Shown: in pieces, positions 7,479-10,793 of the stretch
Numbering within the stretch: the stretch's first letter is position 1
How the letters are laid out: each line of letters starts with the position of its first letter
Source: Lichtheimia corymbifera B2541
Lineage: Eukaryota; Mucoromycota; Mucoromycetes; Mucorales; Lichtheimiaceae
Assembly: GCA_000697475.1 (NCBI GenBank)
Contig: JNEU01000486.1
Coordinates: forward strand, 1-10,793
DNA length: 10,793 bases
Reading direction: 5' to 3'
Translations under genes and position numbers: made by a program
The notes under the pieces: model-generated
Databases searched by the model: none
The model's input: the letters and a program-made list of their open reading frames with translations, nothing else
Told to the model about the DNA's origin: nothing

Positions 7479-8338
7479 GCCTCTCTTCGCTCATTGCACT
7501 GATAAGCTTTATGTCCAACTTGGCCACAGTTGAAACAAGTCATTGCGTATCCACCACCATAGCCGCCACCATAACCGTATCCATTGCCACCTTGACGTTG
7601 GTGATTCAACCTTTCCATGAGATTGATTTCAAGCCTATTGAACTTCTCGTTCATTTCATTCAACGCCTTGTCGAAGCTTGAAATGCTGCCAACATCTGAT
7701 GCACGATCCGATCTTGCTGCCACCACCGAACTCTTATCGCTGCTTGTGCCAATTGTCGATACACCACCAGACTCAGGTGCCCTCTTGTATTTGATACGCA
7801 ACGATTCCTCCTTTCTGGCTGCATCCACCGCTTCAGCGTAAGTCTCAGGCTCTTCACGTTCCACCTCAAAGCCAATATCGTCCTTCAATGCCTTGCACAA
7901 CAAGTCAATCTTTCTACGTTCATCCTTCAACGAGAGCCTTTGGAAAAGTGCTTGCTGTGCCTCCACTAATTCAGCAACACTTTCATCATCTCCTTGTTTA
8001 CGTGCTTCCAACTTGCGCCACCAATCACGCTTGATAGACTTGCTTGCATAACGCTCCGTGAACTTCTCCTCAAATTCATTCCATGTATCAACATCGTCTT
8101 CATGTTCTGCCCACCAGTCACCAGCAGATCCCTTCAAATGTGATCCGGCCACCAAAAGGATGCTGCCATCAGATATGCCACCACGACGTAAACGTTTGAT
8201 ACTGCGCAACCAACCCATTGGGTCTTCATCAGCCTTCCCATAAAAGTGCTCTGGCTTAGCCAACAAAGACCGCAATAGCTCAGTTTCCATGTTACGCCCT
8301 TTAACGTTCGAGATAAAAGGAGATTCTTGTGCTGACAT
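7454..8338 (-). CDS. gag: Gag-like capsid/nucleocapsid protein with CCHC zinc knuckle
   Basis: The 294-residue protein assembles the cytoplasmic particle and packages element RNA. Residues about 25-185 resemble a retrotransposon Gag capsid region (PEHFYGKADEDPMGWL, AGDWWAEHEDDVDTWNEFEE, a helical charged tract). An S/D-rich linker and a predicted coiled segment near 222-248 follow. A glycine-tyrosine stretch (GYGYGGGYGGGY, 253-264) leads into the zinc knuckle CFNCGQVGHKAYQC (268-281). The start at 8338 is the first ATG after a 128-bp leader. About 5% or more of ribosomes are usually expected to shift at such sites; here the shift would occur at K289, removing the last five Gag residues. Length and domain order are normal for Ty3/gypsy Gag. 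Confidence 0.93.
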   Translation of the reverse strand: MSAQESPFISNVKGRNMETELLRSLLAKPEHFYGKADEDPMGWLRSIKRLRRGGISDGSILLVAGSHLKGSAGDWWAEHEDDVDTWNEFEEKFTERYASKSIKRDWWRKLEARKQGDDESVAELVEAQQALFQRLSLKDERRKIDLLCKALKDDIGFEVEREEPETYAEAVDAARKEESLRIKYKRAPESGGVSTIGTSSDKSSVVAARSDRASDVGSISSFDKALNEMNEKFNRLEINLMERLNHQRQGGNGYGYGGGYGGGYAMTCFNCGQVGHKAYQCNERREAGKEKGQQ

Positions 8339-8466
8339 AACGATTGTTCAATGGATGGATGATATTTCCAATGGATGAACGAATAGGTTGGGGATGTATG
8401 TTGTTGTGTAAAATAAAAGTCTGCCGTACGAATGTTGTAATAATGCGCCCAGCTTCTCCACCAAAA
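8339..8466 (-). other. Untranslated leader between 5' LTR and gag
   Basis: The 128-bp leader contains the PBS at its start and ATGGATG words. No upstream ORF of note is visible. Packaging signals usually lie here but none can be defined by eye. Confidence 0.7.
8448..8463 (-). promoter_or_regulatory. Primer-binding site (minus-strand primer)
   Basis: Three bases after the 5' LTR the - strand reads TGGTGGAGAAGCTGGG, beginning with TGG as expected for a site that pairs with a tRNA 3' CCA. The matching tRNA 3' end would read ...CTTCTCCACCA. I cannot assign the tRNA from memory. Its complement is absent from the LTR, which argues against Tf1-style self-priming. Confidence 0.7.
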
Positions 8467-8764
8467 TGAGACGTAGTGCAGTAAGGCTGCGTAGAGAGGT
8501 TGTTGATAATCCAAAAAGAGTAATCAAAAGGAGTCTTCCAAACTTCAGGTCCACAAACAATAAGCAATCGCAACTGCTCACTCAGACAGGCTCAAAGTCC
8601 AAACACAAAACGAAAGACAAGGGTTTTAATAAATCTTTTCAAATGCTATTCTAAATACACTGCCCAGCTAAACGAGTGGATCACAATGGCAAGGTTTCAG
8701 CTGTCAACTCCTTCCAGCCCAAAATGGCAACACAAAGGTTGACCATCCCGCTACGAACGTCTCA
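8467..8764 (-). repeat. 5' LTR (298 bp)
   Basis: This copy provides the promoter for the element. It matches the 3' copy except at 8707. A TATTTAGA on the - strand (8657-8650) is a weak TATA-like candidate. Ends are TGAGACGT and ACGTCTCA on the + strand. Confidence 0.97.
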
Positions 8765-8768
8765 TGCC
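8765..8768. repeat. Right target-site duplication, TGCC
   Basis: It matches 2808-2811; removing the element plus one copy restores CGTGTCATGCC|AGTTCG as the empty site. Confidence 0.85.
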
Positions 8769-8797
8769 AGTTCGAAAAATAGTATAGTTCAAAGTGT

Positions 8798-8803
8798 TTT
8801 ATT
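8798..8803 (-). terminator. Candidate polyadenylation signal AATAAA
   Basis: AATAAA on the - strand, about 335 nt past the LINE stop codon and 34 bp before the LTR element. It could end LINE transcripts, but the motif is short and AT-rich DNA yields it by chance. Confidence 0.4.
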
Positions 8804-8945
8804 TGATAAAAGGATACTCATGCAACTCATACAAGAAGTACAAGAAGCATGTGCCAGGCGTTACATAGCAAGGGCGATCCGGTGATATAACATGGTGCAT
8901 GTGTAACGTGGTGGTGATGTGTAGCGAGAGATAAAAGTGGGGGGA

Positions 8946-8960
8946 ATGAGACCGTCTCAT
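8946..8960. repeat. Palindrome ATGAGAC-C-GTCTCAT
   Basis: Seven-base perfect arms with one central base. The arms equal the terminal hexanucleotide of the LTRs (TGAGAC/GTCTCA) plus one base. Chance is the simplest explanation. Confidence 0.6.
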
Positions 8961-9139
8961 GCAAAAACCCAATTCGGGAGAAAAAGCACGACGTAAGGGG
9001 GAACAGCTGAAGATATGACATAAGAATACAAAGAGGGATAACGATACAAGATATAATACTAAGCTAAGGGAAAAAAAAAATGAAAAGATGAAAGTGTGTC
9101 AACGTGATAGAAAAGTGAGAGAGGGCAATGAGGATGAAG

Positions 9140-9165
9140 CTAATGATCGGCCTGCCGATCATTAG
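9140..9165. repeat. 12-bp perfect palindrome spanning the LINE stop codon
   Basis: CTAATGATCGGC (9140-9151) and GCCGATCATTAG (9154-9165) are exact reverse complements with two bases between. On the - strand transcript the hairpin covers the last codons and ends with the TAG stop. Confidence 0.9.
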
Positions 9166-10792
9166 GGATGGTCTGTGCAGCAGTTTCAAACTCAAAGTCT
9201 TCTTCTGGATGTGTCAAAACGTCGATGTCGCGCAAAGTGTTGAGGAGAGCTGGCCATGTACGACGCCAATGACCCTTGAGACCGCCTGTGGAACGTGGTA
9301 GCATGTTCATGATGAAATCCAAAAGGTGCGTGTCTTCAGGTTTTGTTGCGAGTAGTTGTGGTCCCAAACTTTCATGCAAGTATTGTATCATTGGCTCAAT
9401 TCTAGGACATCCATCAATGTCATAGTGATCACGGTGTGCAGCTTCAACACCACATCGACATTTACCCAAGGGGTATGATGGTAACCAATGGGTGCGCCAT
9501 TTAATGAGACGATGGCGTTGGAGAGAGGTGACAGGCAAGTACAATATCGGATCCCACATCCGCTCCGGTCGTGCACGAGCCACAGCCTTGTATTGCTCCC
9601 GACGTGTCTGCATTTCTTGTGTGCGATGTGCATCAATGATGAATTTCAGTGGATGACGTGGTAATGGCAGCTGACGAGTGAGTTCTTGAAGGTCACAAAA
9701 TATTTGTTCCCCGCTGGTCATTTGTATCCATTCTTCGTCTTGTTCACACACTTTCATAACCGCCTTTATGAGTGTCGTTGCTGGTGAAGTCATGGCGCGA
9801 TTGACAAACTTGAGCTTGAGAATGGACGCACGTAAACGCATTGACGGCAAATCGGTCATATGCAGCTGTACGATGGTTGGTGCATTGCGACGTTGAACGT
9901 TCAAAGTGTGCCGTATACACTTGACTTGTGCCTTGTTGAGCTCCTCCAGTTGTTCTTGATTCAAAACAGTGATCGCCAATCCATATTCCAGCACCGGTCG
10001 TATAAAGGTGCGGTAGTTTCTGATTGCTGTGTGCAGACCAAACGCGTACTGATGATTACCAATACGTTTTAATAGATGTGAGGCACGATTGGCTTTTGCT
10101 GTGAGCTGTTTAACAAGAAGTGATGCATCGATACCATGGTCATTGAATGGAATTCCCAGGTAAGTAAAGGTGGTGGCGTTGGTGATGGGTTCATTGTATA
10201 GCTCCAATGGTAATGGTGATTGTTGTTCATTAGTGCTGCTGTTGCCGTTGAGTGTGACACATTTACCAGGATGCCATCGATATCCATTTTGTGTTGAATG
10301 CCTGCCTGCTGCTGCCAAAAGATCCACCATATCCGTTCGTGACCCAATGATAGCCACATCATCAGCATACAAGAGGGCGTTGACTTGTTGAATCTGCATG
10401 TCGTAATTGTCGTTGTTGTCATCCAGACCATTCGAAATCATGTCGTGTCGTCCAAGGAGATTGTTCTCGAATTCAGTCAAATGATCCACACGTGGTGTTT
10501 GAAGCAGCAATGGTTTACGAGGTGTAACTCTTCTCAACATTCTTGGAAGTGAGTCGATAAAGATGGCATACAACATTGGGCTCAATATAGAACCTTGTAG
10601 GACACCTTTCCTTGGTCTGATCCAGCTTGATTGATGGCTATTGAGGATGACGGATATACGCACCTTGTCGAACATGCAACGCAATAAATCCAACAACCCA
10701 GGCGATACGAGTCCTTGCAGTGCTTCCCATATGATGTTGCGATTGACCGAGTCATAAGCTGCTTTAATATCCAAGAATGCGACGACAGGTAA
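9140..10792 (-). CDS. Non-LTR (LINE-like) retrotransposon reverse transcriptase, 5' end outside window
   Basis: This is the C-terminal 550 residues of a protein that nicks or uses nicked chromosomal DNA to prime reverse transcription. The frame is open at the window edge, so start and any endonuclease domain are not seen. Counting from the edge: motif A FLDIKAAYDSV (catalytic D8), motif B KGVLQGSILSPMLYAIFID (about 62-80), a D/N-rich insert (about 120-132), motif C YADD (142-145), then FTYLGIPF (209-216) and RPVLEYG (265-271) typical of LINE thumb regions. A C-terminal cysteine-histidine cluster CRCGVEAAHRDHYDIDGC (C445, C447, H453, H456, C462) resembles the zinc-binding tail of many non-LTR RTs. 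No internal stop occurs. The exact clade cannot be assigned by eye; a retron or group II intron RT is unlikely given these C-terminal features. Confidence 0.92.
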   Translation of the reverse strand, partial: LPVVAFLDIKAAYDSVNRNIIWEALQGLVSPGLLDLLRCMFDKVRISVILNSHQSSWIRPRKGVLQGSILSPMLYAIFIDSLPRMLRRVTPRKPLLLQTPRVDHLTEFENNLLGRHDMISNGLDDNNDNYDMQIQQVNALLYADDVAIIGSRTDMVDLLAAAGRHSTQNGYRWHPGKCVTLNGNSSTNEQQSPLPLELYNEPITNATTFTYLGIPFNDHGIDASLLVKQLTAKANRASHLLKRIGNHQYAFGLHTAIRNYRTFIRPVLEYGLAITVLNQEQLEELNKAQVKCIRHTLNVQRRNAPTIVQLHMTDLPSMRLRASILKLKFVNRAMTSPATTLIKAVMKVCEQDEEWIQMTSGEQIFCDLQELTRQLPLPRHPLKFIIDAHRTQEMQTRREQYKAVARARPERMWDPILYLPVTSLQRHRLIKWRTHWLPSYPLGKCRCGVEAAHRDHYDIDGCPRIEPMIQYLHESLGPQLLATKPEDTHLLDFIMNMLPRSTGGLKGHWRRTWPALLNTLRDIDVLTHPEEDFEFETAAQTIPNDRQADH

Positions 10793-10793
10793 T

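Larger units (their letters stand above)
2812..8764 (-). mobile_element. Complete Ty3/gypsy-type LTR retrotransposon (5,953 bp)
   Basis: The element reads right to left: 5' LTR (8467-8764), PBS, gag (7454-8338), protease-RT-RNase H in the -1 frame, a separate integrase ORF, PPT, 3' LTR (2812-3109). The order PR-RT-RNase H-integrase and a zinc-knuckle Gag place it in Metaviridae (Ty3/gypsy). The integrase has no chromodomain that I can see and ends shortly after a GPY/F-like segment. The LTRs differ at one of 298 positions and all catalytic residues are present, so the insertion is recent and may still be competent. TGCC flanks both ends. Confidence 0.96.
8769..9139 (-). other. Probable 3' untranslated region of the LINE-like gene
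   Basis: No convincing ORF lies here on either strand; the + ORF ending at 8885 begins inside the LTR. On the - strand the region follows the RT stop codon and ends in an AATAAA signal (8803-8798). No terminal poly(A) or short tandem tail is visible before the LTR element, so the LINE 3' boundary is undefined. Confidence 0.5.
8770..10793 (-). mobile_element. 3' part of a LINE-like non-LTR retrotransposon
   Basis: It comprises the RT gene and the downstream region. The element continues past the right edge. The left boundary is set only by the LTR element and is uncertain. There is no visible poly(A) tail or target duplication within the window. Confidence 0.6.

Noticed and set aside
8467..8764. 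Tf1/sushi-type self-priming from the LTR transcript
   Set aside because: The complement of the PBS (GCTTCTCCACCA) is not found in the LTR.

Overview
The window is transposon-dense nuclear DNA from a eukaryote. A fungus is most likely, and an early-diverging (Mucoromycota-like) one fits the AT-rich spacers, dense low-copy elements and element structure. The taxonomic call is inference; no host gene is recognisable.

Layout. (1) 1-2760: a degraded block bounded by arrays of the 8-bp motif TGTGATGG/CCATCACA, in both orientations at 18-108 and one orientation at 2680-2742. Between them lie several open stretches on the + strand that look like broken exons of an unrecognised gene, plus two old duplications (271-396; 2034-2292). 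It may be a decayed DNA transposon whose left end begins CACTAG at base 1. (2) 2812-8764: a complete Ty3/gypsy-type LTR retrotransposon on the - strand. It has two 298-bp LTRs differing at one base, a 4-bp target duplication (TGCC), a PBS, a PPT, gag, protease-RT-RNase H, and an integrase ORF. (3) 8765-10793: the 3' part of a non-LTR (LINE-like) reverse-transcriptase gene, also on the - strand, open to the right edge, with its 3' region running into the LTR element.

How the LTR element works. gag ends at 7454 and pol lies in the -1 frame, open from 7490. The overlap holds a canonical slippery heptamer G_GGA_AAA (7478-7472), a 5-nt spacer, a 10-bp GC-rich stem, and a 7-bp second stem between the loop and downstream sequence: a textbook H-type pseudoknot for -1 ribosomal frameshifting. 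This would give a Gag-Pol of about 1,186 aa ending after RNase H. Integrase is not fused to it. It sits in a third ORF (3107-4582) behind a strikingly purine-rich spacer (4583-4778), so its expression needs a separate explanation. The integrase ORF runs through the PPT and stops on the first three bases of the 3' LTR.

The strongest observations are the frameshift pseudoknot, the detached integrase ORF with its A/G-rich leader, the 12-bp perfect palindrome around the LINE stop codon, and the inverted 8-bp motif arrays of the left block.
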